Assembly: GCA_018389105.1 (NCBI GenBank)
Contig: JACATO010000598.1
Span: 682,001-746,000, forward strand
DNA from: Nautilus pompilius
Lineage: Eukaryota; Mollusca; Cephalopoda; Nautilida; Nautilidae
Length of the DNA stretch: 64,000 nt
Direction: 5' to 3'
Under the pieces are notes generated by a model, which ran no database searches, was not told where the DNA came from, and saw nothing but the letters and a program-made list of their open reading frames with translations. Made by a program: the position numbers and the translations under genes. Position 1 is the first letter of the stretch; each line of letters opens with the position of its first letter. This document shows positions 24,590-36,071 of this stretch, piece after piece.

Positions 24590-25975
24590 CACACATCTGA
24601 TAAACTTTAGTGGTTATTAACATGAAGAATCAGTTTACATCCATGATCAATTACCAAAAACAAGTTGAAACTGTTTATTTAATTTAAATATTTGATTTAT
24701 TAACAAATAGCCACAATTAATCTTTATGAAAACTTTGCATATTCATAGTATTCTCTTGAATAATTTATTATTGAAATGTATTTTTATAGCTTTACTAAAT
24801 TTAGCTGCATTGTTTATTTTACACTTATGTTGCTTTTATCCTCCAAGAGTTTAGTAGGTGTTAGATTGTTATGGTGATATTCCTTTCTCAAATGTAGTGT
24901 TTGCAGAACTTAGAAGAATATTTATGGTGTCTATTATGTTGGAAGGAAAGAAACAACCAATATGTTTTTTTGCCAGAGAATGCAGTAGGTTTTTAGAGAA
25001 TATTTTTAAAGCATTCCTTATCTGTTGAATTATTCTGTAAATATCTTGTGTATGACATTTTCACCTATGCATTTTACTTAGGAACAATAGTACTCACTCA
25101 TTTATCAAGTGCCCACCAACTTTTCACTGAACAAACAATATACTTTGAATCATACATCTTAAAATTAATTTGATAGCAGCACCTTTTTTCTGTTTGCTTC
25201 CTTTAAATGTCATTTTTCTGTTTGTCTCCTTTAAATGTCACTTCTCTTTATCTCCTTTAAATGTCATTTTGTCTACTGTAGCCTTTTAGCTTTATTTGCA
25301 GCTATTAATGGTGACTTTTTTTACATTCTCTCTCAGTCATTTAGTTTAGCAGATTTAAGGCACCTATTTACTTACTGTAGTCACTGATACTAGGTTTTCT
25401 CTGATGCCATTTTGCTATGCTGCAATTTCCAGGGCTGTATGTTGTCTTATTACCTTAATGTATTGGTCATCATGTCCTTGATGTTTACCTTTTTGTCCCA
25501 TTTGTTTTTTATCACAATTTATCCTGGTGAATATATCTCTTGTTGATGTTTAATAAATGCCTTTGTTGAATATATCAAGTTGTTCAGCAATGTCATTCTT
25601 TCAGTATTTTTTGTCATGTAAATCACCACTATTTCCTCTGAAAGTCCAGGCTTTAATTTATACTCCAAATCAACTTATATATGGATAGTCATTAAAATTA
25701 CTTTAATAAAAAAATTTTTTTAATGACAAAGTGTGTTATTTTCTGAAATAAACTGTAAAATTGTTAATTTGAAACCTAACAGAAATTATTGCCTAAAACA
25801 TTTGCTGATTTGGTAAGCAATTAAGTATTAATGTTCTCACTAAAGCCTGTGAAATTATTCAATCAATAACACGCAAATGCTCACCAGTCACATTCTACCT
25901 ATCTTTTTGAATCCTAATTACATGTATAAATCCCCAATTAAATCCTCTACCCTAATTTGAAATGTTTCTTGTAAA
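24590..25975. other. Intronic stretch without genes
   Basis: AT-rich intron sequence. The only structure seen is a short degenerate tandem repeat near 25190-25275, listed separately, and a TATACTCC...ACTTATATATGG word near 25662 that resembles pogo-type subterminal sequence. Confidence 0.45.
25190..25275 (+). repeat. Three degenerate units of about 30 bp
   Basis: The word CCTTTAAATGTCA recurs three times at a spacing of about 30 bp, separated by T-rich stretches such as TTTCTGTTTG. It looks like a small local tandem duplication with no evident function. Confidence 0.65.
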
Positions 25976-25979
25976 GTAA

Positions 25980-26180
25980 TGGTAGTTGTATATGTCAGCT
26001 TTTAAACTGGAAGTTAAGTTCATTGAAGAAAAATAGTGGTGATATGGCTACACACAGGAAATACAGTGCCAGCAAGAAATTTCAGGGACTGGTGTAAAGC
26101 AAAGGATATGTTATCGACTACAAAGAAGACAGAGAAAGCAAATCATGTTGATCTTTGTGTTGGGATAGTGTGAACTTCAA
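25980..26180 (+). mobile_element. Remnant of a pogo-type N-terminal DNA-binding domain
   Basis: Reading across small frame changes gives, in order, VSAFKLEV, ATHRKYSASKKF and then CKAKDMLSTTKKTEKANH. This is the order seen at the start of pogo transposases with a BrkDBD-type domain (FKLxVIxxA.E.GN..A.RxF... then W RK.K..L...KK.KKA). No catalytic block follows, so this is a fragment of unknown extent. Confidence 0.5.
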
Positions 26181-26189
26181 ATGTTGAAA

Positions 26190-29100
26190 AAATTGAAAAT
26201 GAATTGAATATTAACTTATGCTATCAAAATGAAATTTGGAGTTGAATTTATGAATTTGAGTTGGCTATAATATTTCAAAATCAAATAAAAAGTGTTGAAA
26301 AGTGTTGAAGATAGATAAAAATGACACATTTGGCTTTTTAAAGTAGGCTATTCACCAAAGCTCAGTTATCAATGTTTTTGTGCAATGACTAAAGATAGAC
26401 ACCAAGCTTTCAATACTAGGGCTAATAATAACATTTGCAGTTTGTTTCAGACATCTCTCCATGATTACAAATATACTGATACTGAAAAAGTAGTTTGGTA
26501 ATATGCTCAAATCAGTCAATATCCATCCTTGCCCTATACTCCAAAATGACTTATTTATGAATGAAGAAAAAAAAAAATGGACAAATTAACCAATTCTACC
26601 CACACTTCATATCAACTTATTCTCCAAAAAATACTATACATATAGAAGTTTTTGTTTCAACGATAATTTGCTTTGTTCAGCGCACTGTCTCACGTAATGA
26701 AAGTTCTAGAAGATTACCAGATTTTATATGATCATTTACAACTGGTAGTTATCTGATTGGTAATTAAATTGGTTGTTGCTTAGCTATTTCATACATCATT
26801 AGCATAGCACTTATAAGGGTCAAAGGTTGTTGTTTGAAAGAAACCCAAAATTTAAATAAATTAAGAATAATAAGCACTAAAATTAAATTAACATTAGTAA
26901 ACTATGCTTTTACTAACAAACTTTTGAGAGAGTATGTGGGAGAGGAATTTTCTCTAACATTTTAATAAATGATTGATTTTTAAATTCAGGTTGTTTAAAA
27001 AATGTTCCTATTAGTGTATGTGTGTTAAAATTATTGAAATAAGTAATGAAAATTTTCAAATATTTGAAATGTCTTTCATCTTTTCTTTTAAGTTTTGTTT
27101 TTTCTACTTTGAGAAATATGTAATTAATATTTTTGTATTGCCACTTTTAAGTACTTTGATTTCTTGCATTAATTATTCTGTCTGTCTGATAATTAAAGAT
27201 TAATATTTTAGTATATTGATAGAAATCTCAACATGTTTCTTGTTTTAAAACATCTACTTTTCAGTTGAGGAGTAATTTTCTCCATTTTTAAATTGTTATG
27301 TTTATGAGCATATTTTATTTTTTAGTGTGAAAGTTTTAGTTTTGAGAATATTTATTCCTGTGTCTGTCATGCACCAATAGTTTTCATTCAGTTCTAACAA
27401 TATGTACCTACTAACTAATAGCTTCTCACTAAATTATCATTACTGCTGCTGTTTTGACTTGATAATATTTCCCTAACTTGGACTGGTTATGGTCTTTTTA
27501 AGCTAACATTACATGGTTTGTCTTGTTTGTTTTTGTCAGTTTACATTTCTTTTTATGGATTCTTGTCTAACTATGAATGCATTTTTCTAGTTATAAAAGC
27601 GATGTTTGTTTGTGATTTTTTTTCCTTTTCTTATCCCCATCTTTTGCTGTTTTGGCTTTGTCTTAGTAAATCTTTTTTTTTTTTTGTGCTCTCTGAATTT
27701 CTTGGTGTAACTTTCACTATAGCTAGACCTTATCCATTAGATTGCTTTCCTCATTTGCAATTTTTACAATTTTTTAACCATCAAGATCAAAGCGTTTGCT
27801 GTTTGCTTTTGATTTTAATCTGTAGATGCCATGCAAGTAGCAGGTCCTTTCCACTGTTATAAAGTGTTTGGTATCCTATCCAGCTGAACCTTTGGCTCTT
27901 AATTGAGCATTCCCAGCTTCCATTTCTCCACCTTTAGTTATGCTAACATTCACACCATTTACCTGAACTGAGCTTCTATTTTTATTTTCTCTTTTTTTCA
28001 TTCTTGCTTATTACTACACTGATCTTACCCTGGCCACACAATGTTTCTGATTTCATTTTTGGTGAATAAGATCCCATACCATTAGCCCTTTGTCTCCAGA
28101 GGACTTTTCTTAATACTGTATCTTAGTTGTCCACCTGAAATGTCTGCCTTGTTTTCATCTCAATTCTGAGAGCATGTTTACCTCCAGTTACTAAGACTAT
28201 CCCACCTCCACACTAAATACTAAATGTGCAGACGATTAATTTCGTTGGAGAATAGTTTACTTTTCAAAATAAAAAAAATAAAAATTTTTTTTTTTTCTGT
28301 TATGTTCTCACTAATCTTCCCTCAGTGTAAGTGTAAATCAAGCAAAAAACTTATGAGATAGTGCGTATCTTTTGAATACTGCTTTCGAAATTCCTGAGCA
28401 TGCTAATCTTTACCTTAGTGACGCTATCTTAATATAAAACATCCCAAAAATAATTAGGTTTACCGAGACAGAAAAAACTGGTAAGTCCGTTTTTGCATGT
28501 AATAAAATCTATTTTCAGGGTAAATAGTTCATAAGCAAAGTAGCTTTTCTTGCAGAGTAAACACTTATTGCTACTTAACATATGATTAGTTGTTTGGTTT
28601 TCATAAGTTTTACTTTCCTGGATTATTTTTATTTTTATTATTTATTATTTCCATTTCAAATCACTCAGAGCTGAAATTTTTCAGTGGTTTTCCAGTGGTT
28701 GGTTAATCAGACCAATTGATCTGCCAGATTAGTCTTTGATACAGGTGACTTTCTGCACTATTCTTGAGGTTTCCAAGATGGTTACTTTCTGCAGTAGATG
28801 AGCATTTTGGTCATGTGGAAGTTTTTTGTGCTATTTTTTTTTTCATCATCTTATTCATTACACAGGCCAATATAAATCTGTATTTTTGTTTTCTTTTACA
28901 TATACATTGTAATCACTTTGGGGTGGTAACATATATTAGCTGTTACATTTTGGTTCTCCATTTTTAATAATGATATAGGATTTATATCTGAAAGGTCTGT
29001 CTGTATAAACTTGTGTATTCCAGATTATGGCCACATTCTGATTACTATTAATGCCCACGGATTTATGTTCATACCAGTTATCTCTTTTAATGGTACACAT

Positions 29101-30335
29101 TGTTCGATGAAGCTATTAGTTACATTGCTATGTCTTTCCATGAACTTGGTTTATGCCAGAGCTATACTTGCAGATACAATATAATAAACTGTTTTTGTAG
29201 ACTTGTGACACATTCTTGACACGAGATCTAAATTTTTGTTCACAATCTTATATATTATTTTGTTGTGATAGCTTGATGTTGTGCTACAATGAAAAGGGAT
29301 TCAGTTTCTACTTAAAGATCACTAACGAGCGTGTTAACAGCTTGGCTTCTCTCTGCACAGGAACTATCCATGCTTGTGCTTTTCTTGCCAATTCTATTTC
29401 AGTTGAAATGATCTTAGCCTTAGCTCTTTGTTTAACTGATTTTGCTCTTGTTGTTAAAGTTTGTACTTATGGATCATTTGCATAAATGGATCTCTTCTGG
29501 ATCTGTTGTATTCTGCTAGACCTTTTATCTTCACTTGGTGTGGTATTTTTTGCAAACAGGATGCCACTACATAAACATAAGGTCAGGGAAATTAAAAGTA
29601 ATCACAGTAAATGGTCACTAGGAAGTCTCCAGATACCATCAAAGTGAAACTTGCCATAACTATCATTTACTGCATTAAATTTTATTTCCAGTAAAAGTCT
29701 CATTCTTGCTTATTTGACATTAATCTTCATTTTTATTGTGTGGTAATCTACATCATCACCTACAATGATGTATTATAAAATTGCCTTGTTTTAATGTCTC
29801 TGTATCTTGACTGAGGTTAAAGTTTTTCTTTGATAAATGACATGTTAGTATATTTATTGAACCAAATTCCCTTTTGTGTCTTCACTGAATTCTAAAACCA
29901 TTCTCAATTGTCTTTCTAATTATTCACTGTCCCTGGCAAATAATTTGAGATTGCCCCTGTAGAATAAATGATTCGCATCCAGTGAATTCCTAGTTCTCTT
30001 TAACTTCATAACCACATTTTTTGTTATTAAATTCAAAACTAAATGGGGCTAGGGGGAAGCAAAACAGCAATGGGAAGTATGAGTATTTTCAAAACTAACT
30101 TCATAATCTTGATGACCATTGATGCCAGTGTACTGCCTTCATTTTGAAGTGTAAACAGTTTTCCATTTTAAATCATTATACTAGAGGTATTTGTTCAAAG
30201 ATTTCTTATTCCAATGAGAAATTTTAAATTTAAGAACATTCAGTAAATTTTGCAAGTAAAGCTATTATTAATGCTGGTAGGTTCTGCCTCACTCTAGAAG
30301 TCTTGATTCTATTTTGGATTGATGTAAATAAAAAG
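26190..30335. other. Intronic stretch without recognised genes
   Basis: AT-rich and T-rich sequence with homopolymer runs. Open frames at 27018-27203, 27518-27862, 28764-28967 and 29216-29485 give hydrophobic, Phe/Leu/Cys-rich peptides as expected from T-rich DNA, with no motif. A pair of inverted TACTCC/GGAG words near 26540-26640 may be a decayed miniature element but could not be confirmed. Confidence 0.45.
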
Positions 30336-30337
30336 TA

Positions 30338-31681
30338 TTAGGTCGTTACAAAAATTTTGACTTTTTATATTATGTTAATTTGGAATTCATTTTTTGCATG
30401 CTTGTAAAGGTGAATGTAGCTAAGTTGTATATTGTTTGAAGTGTGTGCTTTGGCATACATTATGCAAAACCTACCATTTTGAAAATCATAAAATGGATAT
30501 TTGTTTCAGAGTTCTGAGTGAAGCATGGATAGAAATGTTTTTTATGCCATTTTGCTTCACAAGTTCAAATTAGGCCACAAAGCAAGCGAGGCAACTCGTA
30601 ACATCAAGCAAGCATGGGGCGAGGATGCAGCAAATGAGTGCACAGTACAACAATGGTTTGCAAAGTTTCGATCAGAAGATGTGAGCCTCGAAGATAAGGA
30701 AGTGGACATCCTTCCAGCTGTGATGACGACCATTTGAAAGCCTCAGTTGAAGCTATGCAAGAAATTGCTGGAGAGCTTTACATAAGCACTGCAACTGTTT
30801 CCCAGCATCTTGATGCAATCAGCAAGGTGAAAAAGCTTGACACGGGGTGCATCATGAGTTGAATGCAGGGGCGGACTGAGAGTATTATAGGCCCTAGGGC
30901 ATAACTGTTCACCGAGCCCCTTAGTGCTGATGTCAGAGGCTACAAAGCGCCAGATAAGGGGAGGGCGGTTTGGGGGTGTCAATTTCAAAAAAAAATTTAA
31001 AAATTAGTTGTCTCAGACTGCATTTGGAGTATATTGGAGTATTCATTTAATAGAATTTATATGGGAATCTCTTGCAGCTGTGGGCCCCTTGTAGCTATGG
31101 GCTCTCGGGCAGTGCCCGATTGACCGATGGCTCAGTCCGCCCCTGGTTGAATGAACAACAAAATCGTTGATTGGAGATCTGCTCTTCACTTGTCATAAGA
31201 AACAAAACCACCACAGCTGAACAGTACTGTCGTGAAATAAACATTGTTCATCAGAAACTCTCCGAATGACAAATGGTATTGGTGAATCAAAGAGGCCCAA
31301 TCCTGCTCCATGATAATGCTTATCCTCAGGTTGCAAAGTGACTCTTCAGAAACTGACCACGTTTGGGTACAAAGTTCTCCCTCACCCAGCCTGTTCACCA
31401 GACCTTTCTCCCACAGACTACCACCTTTTCAAATACTTCGATAGCTTCCTCCGTATGAAATGCTTTTCCAATCAAACAGCAATTGAAACTGCCTTCCAAC
31501 AGTTTATCGACTCCAGAAATCCAGAATTTTTTCAAAAATGGTATAATGCATTTGTAACTTGTTGGCAGAAGTGTATTGATTGTAATTGAACTTACTTTGA
31601 TTAATAAACTTCATGTACAGCAATGATATGAAGTCTCATTGTTGCAGTAGAAAAACCAACAAAATTTTTGTAATAACCTAA
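30338..31681 (+). mobile_element. Hsmar1/SETMAR-like mariner, internally deleted
   Basis: The ends are TTAGGTCGTTACAAAAATTT at 30338 and, reverse-complemented, TTAGGTTATTACAAAAATTT ending at 31681, both flanked by TA. The frame from 30525 reads MDRNVFYAILLHKFKLGHKA, then VQQWFAKFRSEDVSLED, as in the SETMAR family. ELYISTATVSQHLDAISKVK follows in another frame. After an inserted 280-bp element the text resumes, then jumps to TTAEQYCREIN, so the first catalytic block (TCDEKW) has been deleted. ILLHDNA near 31305 holds the second Asp. PHPACSPDLSPTDYHLFKYF holds the third. It ends WQKCIDCN and a stop at 31589. The deletion, stops and frame changes make it inactive. Confidence 0.9.
30866..31145. 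mobile_element. 280-bp hAT-type miniature element inside the mariner
   Basis: The left end CAGGGGCGGACTGAG begins at 30866 and its exact reverse complement CTCAGTCCGCCCCTG ends at 31145, a 15-bp perfect inverted repeat. The perfect 8-bp duplication GTTGAATG flanks it at 30858-30865 and 31146-31153. It has no coding capacity and is much richer in G+C than its host. The CAGGGG end and 8-bp duplication indicate hAT. It interrupts the transposase reading between conserved blocks, so it came after the mariner. Confidence 0.92.
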
Positions 31682-31683
31682 TA

Positions 31684-32272
31684 CCTACTTTAATATAAAT
31701 ATTAAAAGATTTTATTGCTTTATTTTCAGATCTTGCTTAGGATTAGCATCATTCAGGTAGAGACAGCTGCAATGACAGCTTATTCATTGTACTTCATGGC
31801 TCCAGTTTTATATTTTTGGTCCACCTTAATAGAGATTTTAAATCATCTAACATGATTAGATAATTATACGCTTGTTTCCATAAATGCAAATGACCTAATA
31901 TACTTACTATCAATCAGTTTTTCAAAGTTGATGCTTCAAAAGTTAGTCTTTTGAAAATGTTCAATTTGCAATGATAGTACAAAGTTCAATGTACCCATTA
32001 AATTTCATATTTCAGAATTATCTTTTCTACTCTGTGCTTGTAAGAATTTGAAAATAATTTTTAGATGTGAATCTTGATTGATATTACCTGGAATGATCCA
32101 TATACTATTTAGAATTTTTTTTGGAAATTATGTATGTATGTTGTCTCAATTTGGGACTCTTGTTTTATGTATAAAACATTTTAGCAAAGAAATAATCTAT
32201 TTGGTGTGCAAGTTAATGTATATTGGAATGCATCATAATTGGCCACCATAACTCACTGAACAATTTAAAAAG
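31684..32272. other. Intronic stretch without features
   Basis: AT-rich sequence between the mariner and the ribosomal-protein retrocopy. Nothing is recognised. The last 50 bp may belong to the retrocopy's 5' leader. Confidence 0.45.
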
Positions 32273-33214
32273 ATGTGAGGTCTGGAAGTACTCAGTCTTA
32301 AGAGATGTAATAAAGTTCTTGGCATGTATCACTCGAGAACATGAAACAATACATGTATGAAAGGAAACTCAAAAGGCACCTTGGCATGTATCACTCGAGA
32401 ACATGAAACAATACATGTATGAAAGGAAACTCAAAAGGCACCTATGTCATTAATCTGTGTAAGACCTGAGAAAACTGCTACTGAATAATCTGTGATATTG
32501 AGAATCAAGCTGACATCTGTGTTTTATCTGCTCAACCATATAGCCAGCATGCAGTCCTCATGCTTGCTGTAGCTACTAGGGTAGTGCCCACTGTAGTTTA
32601 CTCAGGGAATTTTCACTAACTAGACTAGGGCTCCTTTTGCGAACATCATTTGCTGGTTACTATGGACACTAGGATTGAATATCAGCTTGTAACAGAAGCA
32701 TTTTATGTAAACATCCCAGTGACTGCCCTGTGCAATACCAACTTGCTACCGAATCACATTGATCTTGCCATTCCTTGCAATAATAAGGGTGTTTGTTAAA
32801 TTGGACTGATATGGTGGTTACTTGCTTGGGAAGTGCTCAGACATGGAGGCACTATCAGTCATAATCATCCTTGGGATGTTATGGTCAATCCATGTTTCTA
32901 CAGGAATCCTGAGGAGGCTGAAAAGGATCAATCTCCAATGCCTGTCTGATCAAAATTAATTTGGCTGCTCTACAGTTGTACTTTTTTGAGTGGGCTAGTG
33001 AGCCAACGACAACATTAGTTGTGCCCATCCAGTTGTTTGGTATCAGAACCAATGTTGTAGCTGCTGCTGTTGTTGAAGATTATCATAATGCTTTCAGGAC
33101 ATGGTGGACTACTATCGTTTATTTTTTATTTTGTTAAGAAAATTTCTACTCTATGTATTGGTCCTTGAAAATTAAGATTTAAAGCATTCATCAAAATTTT
33201 GTTTAAAAAAAAAA
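32273..33214 (+). pseudogene. RPSA: Processed pseudogene of ribosomal protein SA (uS2, laminin receptor)
   Basis: Reading from the ATG at 32273 and across small frame changes, the text follows 40S protein SA from start to near its end with no introns. It begins GLEVLSLK (normal SGGLDVLxLK), then QYMYERK, then TYVINLCKT. DIENQADICVLS and QHAVLMLAVATRVVPTV follow. LLVTMDTRIEYQLVTEAFYV (normal DPRxDHQxLTEAxYVN), then ALCNT and HIDLAIPCNNKGV follow. [23 protein letters not shown] and [12 protein letters not shown] come next, and finally an acidic EWASEP tail near 33000. Absence of introns, several stops and shifts, and an A-run at 33205-33214 indicate a decayed retrocopy made by LINE machinery. 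It contains an exact 62-bp tandem duplication near its start. I saw no flanking target duplication, so the ends are approximate. Confidence 0.9.
32318..32441 (+). repeat. Exact 62-bp tandem duplication inside the RPSA pseudogene
   Basis: Positions 32318-32379 and 32380-32441 are identical by reading, starting CTTGGCATGTATCACTCGAG. The unit spans the codons for the normal LG...QMEQYIYKRK region. The absence of differences means the duplication is much younger than the decayed pseudogene that carries it, or that it is an assembly artefact. Confidence 0.92.
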
Positions 33215-33219
33215 TTGAA

Positions 33220-34775
33220 TTCTTGTTTGATATTGCTTGTGGAAATAGGATACATCTATATCAACTATTTGCACCAAAAACTCTAAAATTGTAACTTTTT
33301 GTAAGCGCAGGCAGTTCCCCTCTGTTTGTTAGAAAAAAAACTAAGTATTTTGTCATAGACTTGCTGTTGCATTTTTATTAAATCAGCATTTCAAGTGTTA
33401 TAAAAGCTATATTAATTAGCTGGAATGTACATAGCTAACTGGAACTTCCATTAGATGAACTCTGTGTGGTGCTGTATTCCTTATATTTGTCTTGTTTTGA
33501 GAGTTAAATTTAAAAAAAAAAAAATTCTCCAGCCAGCTATTTATTGGAAATAAAACTGCATTCGTCATTGCTTGAAAAGATACAGCAGCAGCTTTGTCTC
33601 TGCGATATTTTTCATGGTTTCGTGATCTTGCTTAGAAAAACCAGTCTTGCATGAAAAAATAACCCTTAGAATGAGTAGTAAGTGATGTGTATATATGGAT
33701 AGCTTTCTGTTAGATCTTCATGCATGCAACAATCCTAGAAGAAGCTAGTAAAAGAAAATGACTTAAGAAATGCTACTCCACTCCTGGTAATTTGGAATCC
33801 AGTAAATTTAAAGGATTTTCTTGACGTGTTTAAAGTAGTATAAATTTAAATCTGGAATAGGCAGTTTGTACTATGAACTGATTTAGATCTGTGGTCTTGA
33901 ACAGCTTTTTATTCACAATACTGGAGTAATTTAGTGATGTGAAAATGTTTGGTGTCACAGTCTACATACTAAAGTGAGTCACGAAGAGAAAAAAGAATCT
34001 CATTGGTCTGCACTACATTAGTACGTCTGTTGAAACTAAAAACCTAATAAAGTTTATAGATTTATGTATATTATTTAAAAATTCAAAAGTATTATGGAAG
34101 TACATATTATCAACTGATAAAAATTACATTAATAAAACATTGGTTAACAAAGAAAACAGAATTGTCTTAAAAACATTGGTATGTTTTTCTTTCACTATAG
34201 AGCTCTTTCTGTAGGTCTTTTATTTTGAAAGTATAATTGCAGAACTTGAGCTGGTTAAAGATGTTTAACCAGTGATAAGCCAAAATGTCTTATAGTTGGC
34301 CAAATCTACAACACCCCCCCCCCCCTGTCCTGTCACGGAGTATTTAGGGAGAGAAGACAACTTTGAGGGAGAACAAATCTATCTACATTCATTGTGGTGG
34401 TTGCTAAGAAAGACAAGTGATTCATCAATCTAGCATTATGAACTGGTACTGCAAGCTCTACCTTTGTAATTTGTCTCATCTCATTATTGTCATATTAATT
34501 TGAGCACCTTCATGTGCTCTATCATCATGCTGAAAATAGGTGGATCTCATGATATTTATCCATTTCTCCAACGTTGTCTTATAGGTTTTTAATGTGCAAC
34601 CAGAGTCAGCAACGGATTGCTAAAAATTTCAACATTTTTTTGTGTGGTCAGTATTATCATGAAGTTCATCAAGGTGACTCACTACTCTGGTAAAGTGTCT
34701 GAAAGGCCTTTAATAGTAACAAGATGATGATGATGAAGCATTGCATGGCATTTTCACACAGTGTCATGATTCTCT
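33220..34775. other. Intronic stretch; 12-bp C run
   Basis: AT-rich sequence with a run of 12 C at 34314-34325. No exon or transposon text is recognised. Confidence 0.45.
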
Positions 34776-34779
34776 TGCT

Positions 34780-35450
34780 GATGTCACCTTCTGCAACAGA
34801 AATGAAGCAAAAACCCGTCTACCATAATTTCCACCAGTTCTACTACAGACGATATGTAACTAGCGAGAAACTTTTTTCTGAAATACTTTGAAAAGTCTTG
34901 TCAGAGAACATGTCTGGCAAGACTTTAATATTGGTGACAGGATGAAACAAGGTTTAAGCAATTCATATCTGGAGGTTATGCCTAGGTTTTGGAGAACCTC
35001 AGTGTTTTCACTTCACACAAATATGGAGATGAGGATGTTATGGTGTAGACTTTAATCTGGCAAGGTAGAAAGTCGTTTATCAGAAAACATAATTATGCAG
35101 GGTATATTTCCATTTTAAAGATATATTTACCATTGTAATGCTAAAGCATACTAAGATTTGGTGCTCATAGTACCATCCTCTTAAAGAGTATATGCCACAC
35201 ATCTTGTATGACCACTGTTTGGAAGCTAATCAGCTTTTTTCCCAGGTATCCCAAACCCCTATATGAATCTGATCAAGCTCCTGTGGGAACATTTGGGTTG
35301 TTAGCTGAAAGAAATCTGTTCATATGCTTCTAATATAATGAAATTAAAGAAAATTCTCACATGGATATGATAGAACCTGGACCAGATCATGATACAAACT
35401 ACTGCTGATTTAGTACTAAACAAGATTGAGAGTGTGCTGTAAAAGGTGGC
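34780..35450 (+). mobile_element. Strongly decayed Tc1-like transposase fragment
   Basis: Across several frames the plus strand gives pieces in Tc1 order. A VMVWTLIWQGRKSF piece near 35035-35080 matches the family's VMVWGGIS.xGR block. A later PNPYMNLIKLLWEHLG piece near 35250-35300 matches SPDLNPIE.LWDHL. An MIQTTADLVLNKIESVL tail follows. No terminal repeats were found and the sequence is heavily mutated, so the limits are rough. Confidence 0.55.
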
Positions 35451-36071
35451 TTGGCCATGTACTAGGTTTGACTTTATTTGCTGTTTCCTATGATAAGCTA
35501 GGGTACTATAGAAAATTTTCTAGTTTATTAATGTATGACAAACCAGCTTTGCATTAAGAACTATATTTTTCCTGTGTTAAAGAACTCGCATTAATTTGTT
35601 GCGTCAAATTCCGAGCTATCATACACGACTGTTCACTTATTATCAGATGAGTTATATGCCACTTTTGACTGGCCGAGATTATTCTCATCCCTATCAGTAG
35701 CAATGAAAATAAGGTTATGTGGATGCCCCCAAATCAACCAGTGGTATATAGGCATATTGTTACTAAGCTCAGAATGCCACATCTGTGAATGCACATACAT
35801 TCATGTTGGAAATATTCATGTAGCAAACAGTAGGATAGGACAATTATGTTAACATTAGATTCATGATCTCTACTCCAATGTCAATATCTGGCATTTAGGT
35901 TGTGACAGGTTTATGATCTTGTTAGACTTGATGATGTATGATTGATTTAGACATCTTACCCAAAGATCATAGCAAATGTAGCTAGCTTGATAACATCAGG
36001 AGCTAAGTTCTTATGAATTGAAAAAAATTATATTGTCCAGTATTCCTTGATAATCATTTGTCAATCATATA

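Noticed and set aside
26540-26640. Inverted TACTCCAAAA...CTTATTCTCC words as pogo ends
   Set aside because: The alignment fails beyond about 10 bp and does not match the similar word near 25662 in the required orientation.
27518-27862. 114-codon hydrophobic frame in the intron
   Set aside because: Phe/Leu/Ser/Cys bias is what T-rich DNA gives. There is no motif or splice context.
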